From Lewinellaceae bacterium (GTDB taxonomy: Bacteria > Bacteroidota > Bacteroidia > Chitinophagales > Saprospiraceae), in the NCBI GenBank assembly GCA_020636155.1, contig JACJYM010000004.1:186001-250000 (forward strand): 64,000 nt of DNA. Direction: 5' to 3'. A program made the position numbers and the translations under genes. The notes under the pieces are model-generated. The model saw nothing but the letters and a program-made list of their open reading frames with translations. It was not told the origin of the DNA and made no database searches. Of this stretch, positions 8,749-17,626 are shown in pieces. The number at the start of each line of letters is the position of its first letter. The first letter of the stretch is position 1.

Positions 8749-10719
8749 ATGCGAAATTCTATTCTTTTCTTATTTGTCTTTCTATTTAATTACATCAATG
8801 CTCAAGATTTACTTTGGGAAATGGAAACCGGTAAAGATATATATTACAAACAGTTGGACGAAGGAAGTTTATTCGTAAAAGATGGTAAGAAACTAAGTTT
8901 AATAAACCATCTCACAGGCGAAAGTATATGGTCATTAGAACTCGAAGCTGATAATGAAGTCAATTTTTTTGACAACATTCCTGTTATGTATTTTGATGGA
9001 AAATCTTTTGCAATTATAGATGCCTCCTCTGGAGAGATGATTGTTGATGACCAAACAAAAACTGAAATTTTAGACATCCATTACTTATGGGATATGTCAA
9101 GAATATTATTGGAACTGGATCAAGACGGCGAGTTAATTGTATATAATTATGACATGAAAAACCCGAAAGCCTCTTGGAAAGCTCCCGTAGGAGAGGTAAA
9201 AAAGTCTATGTTTGGATTGGTAAAAAGAGCTTCTGCTAATAAACCATCCGTGTCAAAAAGTGGAAATCTTGCAATGCTTGACAAAAAAGATCTCGCTATA
9301 TTTGACACAAATGGTCAGCTTAAGAACACCATTAATTTTGAAGATGATGTAGAAAAAGTGGCATTTAATGAGGGCAATGGAATGTTGTATTTAATTGAAG
9401 ATAAAAAAACATTGCACTTTATAAATTTGGATAATGCGAAAGAAGAGGAAGAACTAAAACTTTCAGAAAAAAACCCATCTATTACAATTCTTAAAAGCAA
9501 TAATATTGCTATTCCTCAAAAAAAGGACTTGATATTATTTGACGGAACCAATGGTTCTGAAATAAATAGAATATCATTTGACGACGAAATTAACTATGCA
9601 TATTATGACGATATGAGTGATAAGTTATTTGCTCTGGTAAAAAAGTCGATTTTTGAAATTTCACAATCTGACGGTTCTGTTGAAAACGAAATTAAAACGG
9701 ATACCGACTATAATAATATGTATAGAGTTAATGATGATCTCTTCGTAGATAAATATGGCAAAACAAACGTTGTTAATACCGAAAGGAGTAAGTTGATGTA
9801 TGACAAAAACATAAATTTTCCTCATGTAGATGAAAGCATTGATGAAGGCCGTGTAAAATTATTCTTTTATTATGGTCCGGAAACATACCAAATAGCCGCA
9901 GTTACTAAAACTGGAGAGGTTGCCTGGGATGACAAGGTTAATACAGCAGACAACCCTAGAATCGAAATCCTTTCAAAAGGATTATTATTAATAACCAATA
10001 AATCTTTAGAGTTTATCGATAAAAAAACCGGTGTTTCGTTGTGGGATTCATCACTAAAAGTTGATCCCTCGTTTAGTTATGCAGTGAATGACTCTACTAA
10101 TACGTGGATTTTTTACGCCAAGGATAAAGTTTACTTCATGAACGAAAAATCGGGAAGAATGAAAGAGCCAAAAGAGAAAATTAAATTTAAAGATTTTGAT
10201 TACAATACTCAGCAACCACTTATTATTCCTAATCAAAAAGGAGCATTTATCAAGGGTTCAAATTCTATTTTCGTAGTAGACTCACGTGGTAATGTCACAC
10301 AAGAAGCACATTACAAAACCACAGAATCTTCTTCTGGATTGCTAAAGATTGCATCTTTTGCGGTAACTGCAGGAGCAATTGCCACAGGAAATGCCAGCGA
10401 AGTGGTAACCGTATATTCAGGTGATAAGATGGTACACAAAGGAAGCCTTGTAGACGGAATCAATGACACTTGGGCATTGGCAGATGCTAAGGTCGCTGAA
10501 AGAAGAATGAAACAAAATCAGTCCTCGTCGGTTTATCCTTATGTCTTAGCCAAAAATGACGATGGCGATCCTGAAATTATCATTTTTAATGTTGACACGG
10601 GTAAAGAATATAAAACGATAAGTGTAGAAACTAAAAGTCCTAACTTCATTGTAGATGATATAGACGCCGTGGTTTACGTTGCAGAAAAAAATAGTCTTAA
10701 AGCTTTTGGGATAAGATAA
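8749..10719 (+). CDS. Secreted PQQ-like beta-propeller protein, function unknown
   Basis: 656 residues with a signal peptide ending around YINAQ (residue 19). Repeated blades of about 40 residues have the outline of PQQ-dehydrogenase-like or WD-type propellers (motifs such as GESIWSLELE, TGVSLWDSS, SGDKMVHKGSLVDG). The dehydrogenase catalytic residues are not apparent, so binding or scaffolding is more likely than PQQ enzymology. An unusual hydrophobic, Ala/Gly-rich segment (SGLLKIASFAVTAGAIATG) occurs late in the chain, near residues 528-546. There is no T9SS sorting domain, so the protein is probably periplasmic. It stands alone between the rny terminator and a gene-poor stretch. Confidence 0.7.
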   Translation: MRNSILFLFVFLFNYINAQDLLWEMETGKDIYYKQLDEGSLFVKDGKKLSLINHLTGESIWSLELEADNEVNFFDNIPVMYFDGKSFAIIDASSGEMIVDDQTKTEILDIHYLWDMSRILLELDQDGELIVYNYDMKNPKASWKAPVGEVKKSMFGLVKRASANKPSVSKSGNLAMLDKKDLAIFDTNGQLKNTINFEDDVEKVAFNEGNGMLYLIEDKKTLHFINLDNAKEEEELKLSEKNPSITILKSNNIAIPQKKDLILFDGTNGSEINRISFDDEINYAYYDDMSDKLFALVKKSIFEISQSDGSVENEIKTDTDYNNMYRVNDDLFVDKYGKTNVVNTERSKLMYDKNINFPHVDESIDEGRVKLFFYYGPETYQIAAVTKTGEVAWDDKVNTADNPRIEILSKGLLLITNKSLEFIDKKTGVSLWDSSLKVDPSFSYAVNDSTNTWIFYAKDKVYFMNEKSGRMKEPKEKIKFKDFDYNTQQPLIIPNQKGAFIKGSNSIFVVDSRGNVTQEAHYKTTESSSGLLKIASFAVTAGAIATGNASEVVTVYSGDKMVHKGSLVDGINDTWALADAKVAERRMKQNQSSSVYPYVLAKNDDGDPEIIIFNVDTGKEYKTISVETKSPNFIVDDIDAVVYVAEKNSLKAFGIR

Positions 10720-11027
10720 GTTGGTTGTATTACTCTAACTATTATTAATAAATCCCAAACATTTGTAGGGTTTAACAAACTGCTTCATGGCAACCTCTTA
10801 TTATGATAGATAATAGGAAAAAGTATTGTTATGCATTATTATAATTTAATAGAGGAATTAAAATACGACCATTAAGTCAGGGTATTAAGCTTTCAAGTAT
10901 TGTGAAATGGGACAATGATGACTGTCATTGAATCAGGAAGAAAGGTATAGTTCCATCCTTTTTGATTTACGAGTAAGAAAAAGTAAGTTTTGTGGGTAAA
11001 TACATTTTTGTGATATACCTAATGGCA
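10720..11027. other. 308-base intergenic stretch between convergent genes
   Basis: No gene, RNA or clear terminator. It contains a small palindrome ATGAC-T-GTCAT at 10918-10928 within a longer CAATGA/TCATTG inverted repeat (10913-10930). Two short open patches have protein-like composition but are interrupted by stops, so it may be decayed coding sequence. Confidence 0.4.
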
Positions 11028-12380
11028 TTATTTCAATTCAATAAGTTCGTCCACTTCCACGTATTTTTTCTTCTTTCTCATTAGGGTCACATTAGCTCCT
11101 GCACTCAATTGGACAGAATGTGAATTGAAAACATTGGTCAATCCCAATGCATTGTCGATACATAAATATCCCTCGATCCTTCCGATCATAAGTCTTCCCG
11201 ATATTCCAAATATGGGGTTCTTCATTTGCATCATGCCGACATTAGCTCCTATGTGCAGCCATTTCGTAAGTTTATACAACATCAGGAAATCAAGATAGCT
11301 ATGGTTAATCTTTTCATACTTTGAATAATTCAGTACAAAACCTAGGTTCATTTTTGCGCTGAGAGCATACTTCGCCGTGAGGTTCATCCTGATAGGTAAT
11401 TTTGTAGAATAAGGGTTTTTTGTTTTTTGAAATTCAAATATTTGATAAATAGAATCTTCCAAAACTACATCTTCCGTATTTCCCACATAATCAAGGAGAT
11501 TTAATCCCGCAAAACCTAAATTTCCCTGACTCAAGTCGTTGCTCAAGCGTCTATCCCAACCGATTTTTCCCCAGTCTAGTAAGGCTATTCCCAATTCTAG
11601 CTTTTTACTGAATTGATATGTGACCCCTAAGTCTAGGGCAAATCCAAAGTTGTTTTTTAGAAAATTATTAAAACTAATACCCTTCCAATCATAGCTGATA
11701 TCCGTGAGGTCGTTAAATTGGAGAGTAGCTGAACTATTTACCAAGTAGTTGTTTTCCATTTCTATTTGATAAATGTCCGGGTTGGTATAAAATTTAATCT
11801 GTGATTCTGGTGTGGAAATATCTTGCACCCCATTAAGAATCCTTGCTCTCGCCCCGAACTTCCAATTCTTATGTTCGATTCTCCCACCTATGTAAATTTC
11901 ATTGAATGATTGTGCAAAAATACCCGGCCCTATGTCGAGGGTTTTGCCCACATAAGGGGTATTCCCATTCGCCAATAAGCCAATCAAATCCTTGTTTAAT
12001 CGCAGCTGCCCTTGAGTGTTAAAGCTTGCTCCTGTAGATAAAGAAAAATTTCCCATACGGAAATGAATGCTTCCATATTCTAATCGTTGGTCGACATAGA
12101 AAAAATTCTTATCGCCCGCATTCTGGTAGGCTTTGTCAAAATCAAAGTATCGTATTCCGTCAATCTCTGAAGTAACCATGTCATTAACTGTCAATCCCCC
12201 AGCTGTATAATTTATTGAATACTGTGGTATTCCCAATACCAATCTGTCAGGACTCCCCATTGCAGGATTTATAGTATTTCTTTGATAGGAATTGTTCATT
12301 AACAATGTCGAATTATATTGTCCGTATGCAGAACCCAAACCAATCAAGAATAAACAAACAACCAGTCTAAATTTCATCAA
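11028..12380 (-). CDS. DUF5723-type outer-membrane beta-barrel protein
   Basis: 450 residues with a signal peptide (cut after about SAYGQ) and then the hallmark opening of the DUF5723 / PorP-SprF-like group: short LMNN-type strand, NTINPAMGSPDRLVLGIP, a run of alternating hydrophobic beta strands, and GLTNVFNSHSVQLSAG near the end. The fold is a predicted outer-membrane barrel of the superfamily that includes T9SS membrane components, but no individual function is known. Its start overlaps the stop of the upstream lipoprotein gene by 4 bases (ATGA), implying coupled translation and probably a shared complex or pathway. Confidence 0.75.
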   Translation of the reverse strand: MMKFRLVVCLFLIGLGSAYGQYNSTLLMNNSYQRNTINPAMGSPDRLVLGIPQYSINYTAGGLTVNDMVTSEIDGIRYFDFDKAYQNAGDKNFFYVDQRLEYGSIHFRMGNFSLSTGASFNTQGQLRLNKDLIGLLANGNTPYVGKTLDIGPGIFAQSFNEIYIGGRIEHKNWKFGARARILNGVQDISTPESQIKFYTNPDIYQIEMENNYLVNSSATLQFNDLTDISYDWKGISFNNFLKNNFGFALDLGVTYQFSKKLELGIALLDWGKIGWDRRLSNDLSQGNLGFAGLNLLDYVGNTEDVVLEDSIYQIFEFQKTKNPYSTKLPIRMNLTAKYALSAKMNLGFVLNYSKYEKINHSYLDFLMLYKLTKWLHIGANVGMMQMKNPIFGISGRLMIGRIEGYLCIDNALGLTNVFNSHSVQLSAGANVTLMRKKKKYVEVDELIELK

Positions 12381-13903
12381 TTTTCAATTCTTAATTCAAC
12401 ACCCAATTTTAAATCCAAGTTATAATCATCATAGATGTATAAGGCCTCATCAGAAACCGGATTTGTACTGAATTTTACCTTTGCCAGCACCTTTTTTGAC
12501 TTCAAAAGATGGTCTATTTTTCCTTTTTCAAACTCGATAAAATTACTGTAATCATAAGAACCAATAGTTTTTCCTTGTACATCTAACGGTGGAGCTTCGA
12601 TTTGTATTGGATCTATCGCCAATGAATCCAGAATCTTGTCATTTTCATCTAAAAAGTACGTTTGTATCTCGGTTTCTACGGGGAATTCATTATTTACTAG
12701 CAATTTGAATGTAGCACTTTTTATATAATCATAACTTGTAAAGTCAAAATCAAAGGTATCCGCTAGCACTAGATCATTTACTTTCAGATACAAGGGTAAT
12801 TCTACGCCGATATCTACACTGAAATAACTGTTTTTGTCAATAAATTCTGCGGGATTATAGATGTCATCTGGATTTGCTAAAGCACTCATATCGTAAACCA
12901 CTCTCACGGGTCTATCATTGAGTAAGACCCCCACATTCGAATTACCACTATTAAAATAAAAATCCGTTCTTTTAAATTGCCCGGCTTCTTCAAGACTTGG
13001 ATAATCAAAATTAATACCTTCATCTATATACTGACTTTGCACACTCGTCACATCGCCATTGCTAGCATGAATGTCTAGTACAGAGACTTCACTCCTTACT
13101 GGAAATCCAAATCCATTATCTACCCCAACATGTATCCGTGGTTCTTCAAAATAAATACCCCCGCTTATCCAATTGGTAAATAGCCCAATGGTAATAAAAT
13201 CGCCATTGATAGGAAATCTATGCTTTCCAAAATAGCCTTCTACATATTTAAATTCAATGTAGTCTGTTTTCATATAAAGCCGACTCAAATCCAGTTCCTG
13301 ACCTGTGTCATCATGGGCATTGTAAATAAAATGAATGCTGGTATCTATCGGATAGAGTGAATACCCATCTAAGTTGAATGGTGAAGAAGTCACTAAGTTA
13401 CCTCCCGTGCTATTCAAGATGTAATTTTGGTCAAATTCTTGCCCTTGAGCATCAACAATGGAAGGCGATTGAATATTAATAAATACCTTTCCGACATAAT
13501 CGCAAGAATACCTAAATTGCATCTCTGTATTAATAAAATCACCCCTTTTGATATCATATTTCGAGGGGAATGGCACATTTACTAAAAAATCCTTTTCTAA
13601 TATTGGAAACTCTTGTGGGATTGGAAGTGGAGGAAACAGGGACGAAGCATTATCTCTTATCAATTCATTGCTGTATATCGCCGTGATTGACCCATCAGGT
13701 TCTATTCTCAATGTCGAGGTCTGGTCTTTTTCTGCAACCTCGTTGATGTTAATCTTACTATTAATAATAGGCAAGGATAGATCAAAACTTTGTTTTTCGA
13801 ATTGCGGATCCGAGTAATTGTCAAATTGGTTACATCCTGATATTACGGCCATGGTGACAATTAGATAAACTGAAACCTTAAATCCTTGGTACTTCATTGT
13901 CAT
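12377..13903 (-). CDS. Large hypothetical lipoprotein
   Basis: 508 residues. A type II signal ends in MAVISGC (Cys24), so the mature protein is a lipid-anchored envelope protein. The rest is rich in beta-strand-like alternation with no catalytic motif I recognise (SFDLSLPIINSKININE, later VYDMSALANPDD and TFDFDFTSYDYIKSATFK). It overlaps both neighbours by 4 bases, the nuclease before and the barrel protein after. That strict coupling suggests it partners the barrel, for instance as its surface or periplasmic lipoprotein subunit. This is inference; no family was identified. Confidence 0.65.
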   Translation of the reverse strand: MTMKYQGFKVSVYLIVTMAVISGCNQFDNYSDPQFEKQSFDLSLPIINSKININEVAEKDQTSTLRIEPDGSITAIYSNELIRDNASSLFPPLPIPQEFPILEKDFLVNVPFPSKYDIKRGDFINTEMQFRYSCDYVGKVFINIQSPSIVDAQGQEFDQNYILNSTGGNLVTSSPFNLDGYSLYPIDTSIHFIYNAHDDTGQELDLSRLYMKTDYIEFKYVEGYFGKHRFPINGDFITIGLFTNWISGGIYFEEPRIHVGVDNGFGFPVRSEVSVLDIHASNGDVTSVQSQYIDEGINFDYPSLEEAGQFKRTDFYFNSGNSNVGVLLNDRPVRVVYDMSALANPDDIYNPAEFIDKNSYFSVDIGVELPLYLKVNDLVLADTFDFDFTSYDYIKSATFKLLVNNEFPVETEIQTYFLDENDKILDSLAIDPIQIEAPPLDVQGKTIGSYDYSNFIEFEKGKIDHLLKSKKVLAKVKFSTNPVSDEALYIYDDYNLDLKLGVELRIEN

Positions 13904-15315
13904 TCTTGAATTTCGATAATTTGTCCTTCTGCCGGGATTTCTATGTCGTGAAATCCTCTTTCGTGGAGGAACGTTCTAAAGTCTTTTTGTACGTCATATT
14001 CCCCATGTACGAGGAAAAGCTTCTTAAGGTTCGGTGTTTGGTTTTTTATAAAATTGTACATCTCGTGCCTGTCTCCATGAGCCGAGAAAGAATCCATGAT
14101 TTCTATGTGGGCATTGACTTGCTTCCACTCGCCGAATAGTTTAATCACTTCTACACCATTGCGTAACATACCTCCCGGAGTCGTAGGGCTACAATATCCA
14201 ACAATCAAAAATGTGTTTTTAGGATCTTCTATATTGTTAGCCAAGTGATGTTTTACTCGTCCGGCATTCATCATTCCCGATGAACTGACGATGACCATTG
14301 GCTCTTTTTTCTCATTAAGCGCTTTAGACTGGCTCACTTCTCTGATGTATATAAGGTCATTAAAACCAAAAGGATTGTCATCCGTCAGCATATATTTATT
14401 CAGTTCATTATCATAACATTCGGGATGAGAACCATATACGACCGTTGCATTCACGGCTAATGGGCTATCGACATAGACGGGAATATGAGGTAGCAGGCCA
14501 GCATGTGCCATCTTGTCCATCATATAGACAATCTCTTGCGTACGACCTACGCTGAATGCCGGTATTATCAGCTTGCCTCTATCTTCTACGCAAGTTCTTT
14601 TTATCACTTCTAGCAATCGAGATGATTGTTCTGGTGTCATCTCATGATCTCTATTTCCATAGGTGCTTTCGCAAATGAGGTAATCCACCTCTGGCATGGG
14701 TACGGGGTCTCTTAATATGGGTCTGTCCGGTCTTCCTATATCTCCGGTAAATCCAAGCATGGTGGTTTTGCCATTTTCATTAATTCTTAGGGTGACAGAA
14801 GCACTTCCAAGAATGTGTCCTGTATCAGCAAAATAGATTTCTACATGATTGTTTATTCTGTGCCAATGATTGTAACCATACGTTACGAATCGATCCATAG
14901 TGGGTTGTACATGCTTAGTTCTGTATAATGGCTCTCTTTCTTTAGCCCCCCTTTTTTTCTTTCTTTTACTCAATTTCTTATTGTACCATTGAGTATCACG
15001 TTCTTGTATCATGGCACTATCGAGCAACATGATGGAACAGAGGCTTCGAGTCGCATGAGTACAGTGTATTTCTCCTTTATATCCTTCTTTTACGAGCTTC
15101 GGAATACGGCCAGAGTGGTCTATGTGGGCATGAGAAAGTACCAGACAATCTATTTCTTCCGGATCAAACCACCAGCGATTGTTCAATTCCCAAGACTCCT
15201 GCTCATCCCCTTGAAATAATCCACAATCCAGTAACAGTTTAAACCCATTGTCCAGTGTAATCAAATGAGAACTTCCGGTTACATGTCTGGCTGCCCCACA
15301 GAATTTAATATTCAT
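13900..15315 (-). CDS. MBL-fold beta-CASP ribonuclease (CPSF73/RNase J-like)
   Basis: 471 residues comprising the metallo-beta-lactamase domain and inserted beta-CASP domain of the nucleic-acid-processing clade. Motif 2 is SHAHIDHSG (His62, His64, Asp66, His67), with DTGHILGSAS, GFTGDIGRPDRPIL and the beta-CASP motifs PAFSVGRTQEI and VSSSGMMNAGRVKHHL. The C-terminal HGEYD closes the zinc site. Such enzymes cut RNA endonucleolytically and/or as 5' exonucleases in the cytoplasm. This is the shorter CPSF-type form without the RNase J C-terminal dimerisation domain. It is the first gene of a three-gene operon whose other members are envelope proteins, an odd combination. Confidence 0.9.
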   Translation of the reverse strand: MNIKFCGAARHVTGSSHLITLDNGFKLLLDCGLFQGDEQESWELNNRWWFDPEEIDCLVLSHAHIDHSGRIPKLVKEGYKGEIHCTHATRSLCSIMLLDSAMIQERDTQWYNKKLSKRKKKRGAKEREPLYRTKHVQPTMDRFVTYGYNHWHRINNHVEIYFADTGHILGSASVTLRINENGKTTMLGFTGDIGRPDRPILRDPVPMPEVDYLICESTYGNRDHEMTPEQSSRLLEVIKRTCVEDRGKLIIPAFSVGRTQEIVYMMDKMAHAGLLPHIPVYVDSPLAVNATVVYGSHPECYDNELNKYMLTDDNPFGFNDLIYIREVSQSKALNEKKEPMVIVSSSGMMNAGRVKHHLANNIEDPKNTFLIVGYCSPTTPGGMLRNGVEVIKLFGEWKQVNAHIEIMDSFSAHGDRHEMYNFIKNQTPNLKKLFLVHGEYDVQKDFRTFLHERGFHDIEIPAEGQIIEIQE

Positions 15316-15466
15316 TATTCACAATTATTTTAAAAAGGAGAAAGATACTACAATTATATAAAATGAATCAAACCACGTCTGAGATAATTACTTCACACAG
15401 GTGGAATCACAAACTGTATTCAATTGATTCTTGAAAAAAAAACAATTTAATAGGTGATAAAAAAGA

Positions 15467-15497
15467 GAGAGACTACCCACAATTTAGGTAGTCTCTC
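15467..15497 (-). terminator. Terminator of the POT transporter gene
   Basis: An 11-bp stem (gagagactacc / ggtagtctctc) with a 9-nt loop. On the minus strand it is followed by TCTTTTTTATC. It separates the transporter from the beta-CASP operon. Confidence 0.88.
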
Positions 15498-15538
15498 CGT
15501 TTTTTCATGCTTAATATTGATTGACCCTTGTGTTAGAT

Positions 15539-17596
15539 TTATTTTACACCGTGCATTAGTTTTTTTACTAATGGGCTTAATAATATTGCAATTACTCCAA
15601 AACCTATAGGAATCAAAGTAAATATTAGGAAGAACGTAGTCATGTCGTATTGTGACACGATAACATCTATTTTCTCTCCCATCTTACCTGCCAATTTATT
15701 TCCGATGGCGATTGCTATATAGTAAATTCCAAACATCATCGCAATCATACGACCCGGTACAAGCTTACTAATGTAGGAAAGTGAGACCGGTGATAAGCAA
15801 AGTTCTCCCAAAGTATGGAATAAATATGCTAAAACCAACCAAATTAGAGATACCGAGGCTACTTTTGCTCCCTGCTCAATACCTAATGAACCAAACGCCA
15901 ATGCTCCGAAACCTATACCCAGCAAAATCAATCCAAAACCATATTTTGCGGAAGCACTGGGATTATATTTTGACTCCCACCACTTGCTAAATAATGGTGC
16001 AAATACGATGATAAACAAGGAATTAAGAATTAGAAACCACGTTGCCGGAATTTCTATTTCGTTACTTTGAATTTTGACAACCGTCGCTTGTACGATGCTT
16101 GTCTTTTTATTGTTTAGCTTATCCGCATCTAATATTTTTTGCAACTTTTCTTCATTTATGTAAGAGAAATTACCTTTTTTATCAAGATCAATCAAGTGAA
16201 CTTTATCGTTGACCTTGAGCTCGATCGGTTCAATGATTTTAGTACTTTGTGTTCCCAAATCAGCATTTGAAACCATCTGGTCAGAAATCAATAGAGGAAC
16301 CTCTTTTATCGATTTTTCGCCATTTTCTCCAATATTGGTTTCTTTTTTAACTTGGTAATCTACAATATAGGATGTTGATTTCAAATCCCGATTGACCATC
16401 CAAAATATTAGTCCCCAAATTATTACAAAACTAGTTGCCAAAATTACATTTGAAAGCAATATTCTACCATAAGTTTGTTGGATGAGTCTATAAAGTACAT
16501 ACGTAATGATAAGAACAGGGACTACGGTAATCAAAATATTGACCACCAAAAAGATATTTGCGTAGGCTCCTTCCATAATACGATTAGTATAATCCTTCGC
16601 AAAAATGGTCATAGAACCACCTGCTTGCTCAAAAGATGCCCAAAACAATACGGTAAAAACACAGAATATGACTATCGCTAACATTCTATCTCTCGTTACC
16701 GTCGGATATCCTAATATCCTTTTTACTAAAAGTAGTAAAAAAAGGATAAGTGCCACAATAATCCAAGTCCCCGAAAAATCGTTGCCGTTAATTTCGAGAA
16801 GATTGGTGCCAGCAATCTTAGAAACAGGGTCATTAATTATCCAAATCAAACCCATCAAAGTAACGATGGCAATGATAACCAAATCACTTGTAGAGAAAGG
16901 ATTAAATTTATCTCCTTCAAATTCCAATTTTGCCTCATTATTCCCAGATGTGTCAGCAGGCTTGAGGCCTATTTTTCCGAAGAGGGGTTGTGCAAAGTAA
17001 AATTGCAACATTCCTAAAAACATAAAAATACCAGCAAGTCCAAAGCCATAACTCCAGCCGACTTTTTCACCTAAATAACCGCATAGCATAATCCCCAAAA
17101 AAGCTCCAGCATTTACACCCATATAAAATATGGTATATGCACCATCTTTCTTTTCAGGATGTTCTTTATACATTTCTGAAATTACAGAAGTCATATTTGG
17201 TTTAAAAAATCCATTACCAATAATGAGCAAACCTATACCGATGTAAAGAAATATATGAGAAAACTCCAATGCCATGGAAGCATGTCCCAAAGTCATTATT
17301 AATGCTCCGATCACTACCGCATTTCGATATCCTAAATATCGATCTGCCAAATATCCACCCAAGATAGGTGTAAGATATACCAGTGCCGTATAGGTTCCAT
17401 ATAAACTTAAAGCTTGTTCTCTTGGCCAGTCCCATCCACCAATACCTAATGCACTTACTAAGAAGAGCACCAATAATGCCCTCATCCCATAATAAGAAAA
17501 CCGTTCCCACATTTCTGTAAAGAACAGAACAAAAAGTCCTGCCGGATGCCCTAGTACTTTTGTGTCAAAAAAATCTGAGTGTGCTTTTTGATTCAT
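15539..17596 (-). CDS. POT/PTR family proton-dependent oligopeptide transporter, paralogue 1
   Basis: 685 residues and about 14 membrane helices. The N-terminal ExxERFxYYG proton-coupling signature (EMWERFSYYGMRA, 28-40), GGYLADRYLG, GNGFFKPNM and FWASFEQAGGSM identify the POT family, which imports di- and tripeptides with protons across the inner membrane. A hydrophilic insertion of about 115 residues (about 402-517), absent from ordinary bacterial POTs of about 500 residues, lies between two helices. It contains beta-like sequence such as KVNDKVHLIDLDKKGNFSYI. The gene follows a paralogue on the same strand after 30 bases, so the two likely form an operon. Confidence 0.93.
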   Translation of the reverse strand: MNQKAHSDFFDTKVLGHPAGLFVLFFTEMWERFSYYGMRALLVLFLVSALGIGGWDWPREQALSLYGTYTALVYLTPILGGYLADRYLGYRNAVVIGALIMTLGHASMALEFSHIFLYIGIGLLIIGNGFFKPNMTSVISEMYKEHPEKKDGAYTIFYMGVNAGAFLGIMLCGYLGEKVGWSYGFGLAGIFMFLGMLQFYFAQPLFGKIGLKPADTSGNNEAKLEFEGDKFNPFSTSDLVIIAIVTLMGLIWIINDPVSKIAGTNLLEINGNDFSGTWIIVALILFLLLLVKRILGYPTVTRDRMLAIVIFCVFTVLFWASFEQAGGSMTIFAKDYTNRIMEGAYANIFLVVNILITVVPVLIITYVLYRLIQQTYGRILLSNVILATSFVIIWGLIFWMVNRDLKSTSYIVDYQVKKETNIGENGEKSIKEVPLLISDQMVSNADLGTQSTKIIEPIELKVNDKVHLIDLDKKGNFSYINEEKLQKILDADKLNNKKTSIVQATVVKIQSNEIEIPATWFLILNSLFIIVFAPLFSKWWESKYNPSASAKYGFGLILLGIGFGALAFGSLGIEQGAKVASVSLIWLVLAYLFHTLGELCLSPVSLSYISKLVPGRMIAMMFGIYYIAIAIGNKLAGKMGEKIDVIVSQYDMTTFFLIFTLIPIGFGVIAILLSPLVKKLMHGVK

Positions 17597-17626
17597 ATTT
17601 TATGTGTTAGTTGTTTTTATTTTAAT

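Noticed and set aside
16605..17000. 131-codon plus-strand frame within the POT gene
   Set aside because: Antisense to conserved membrane helices; no independent support.
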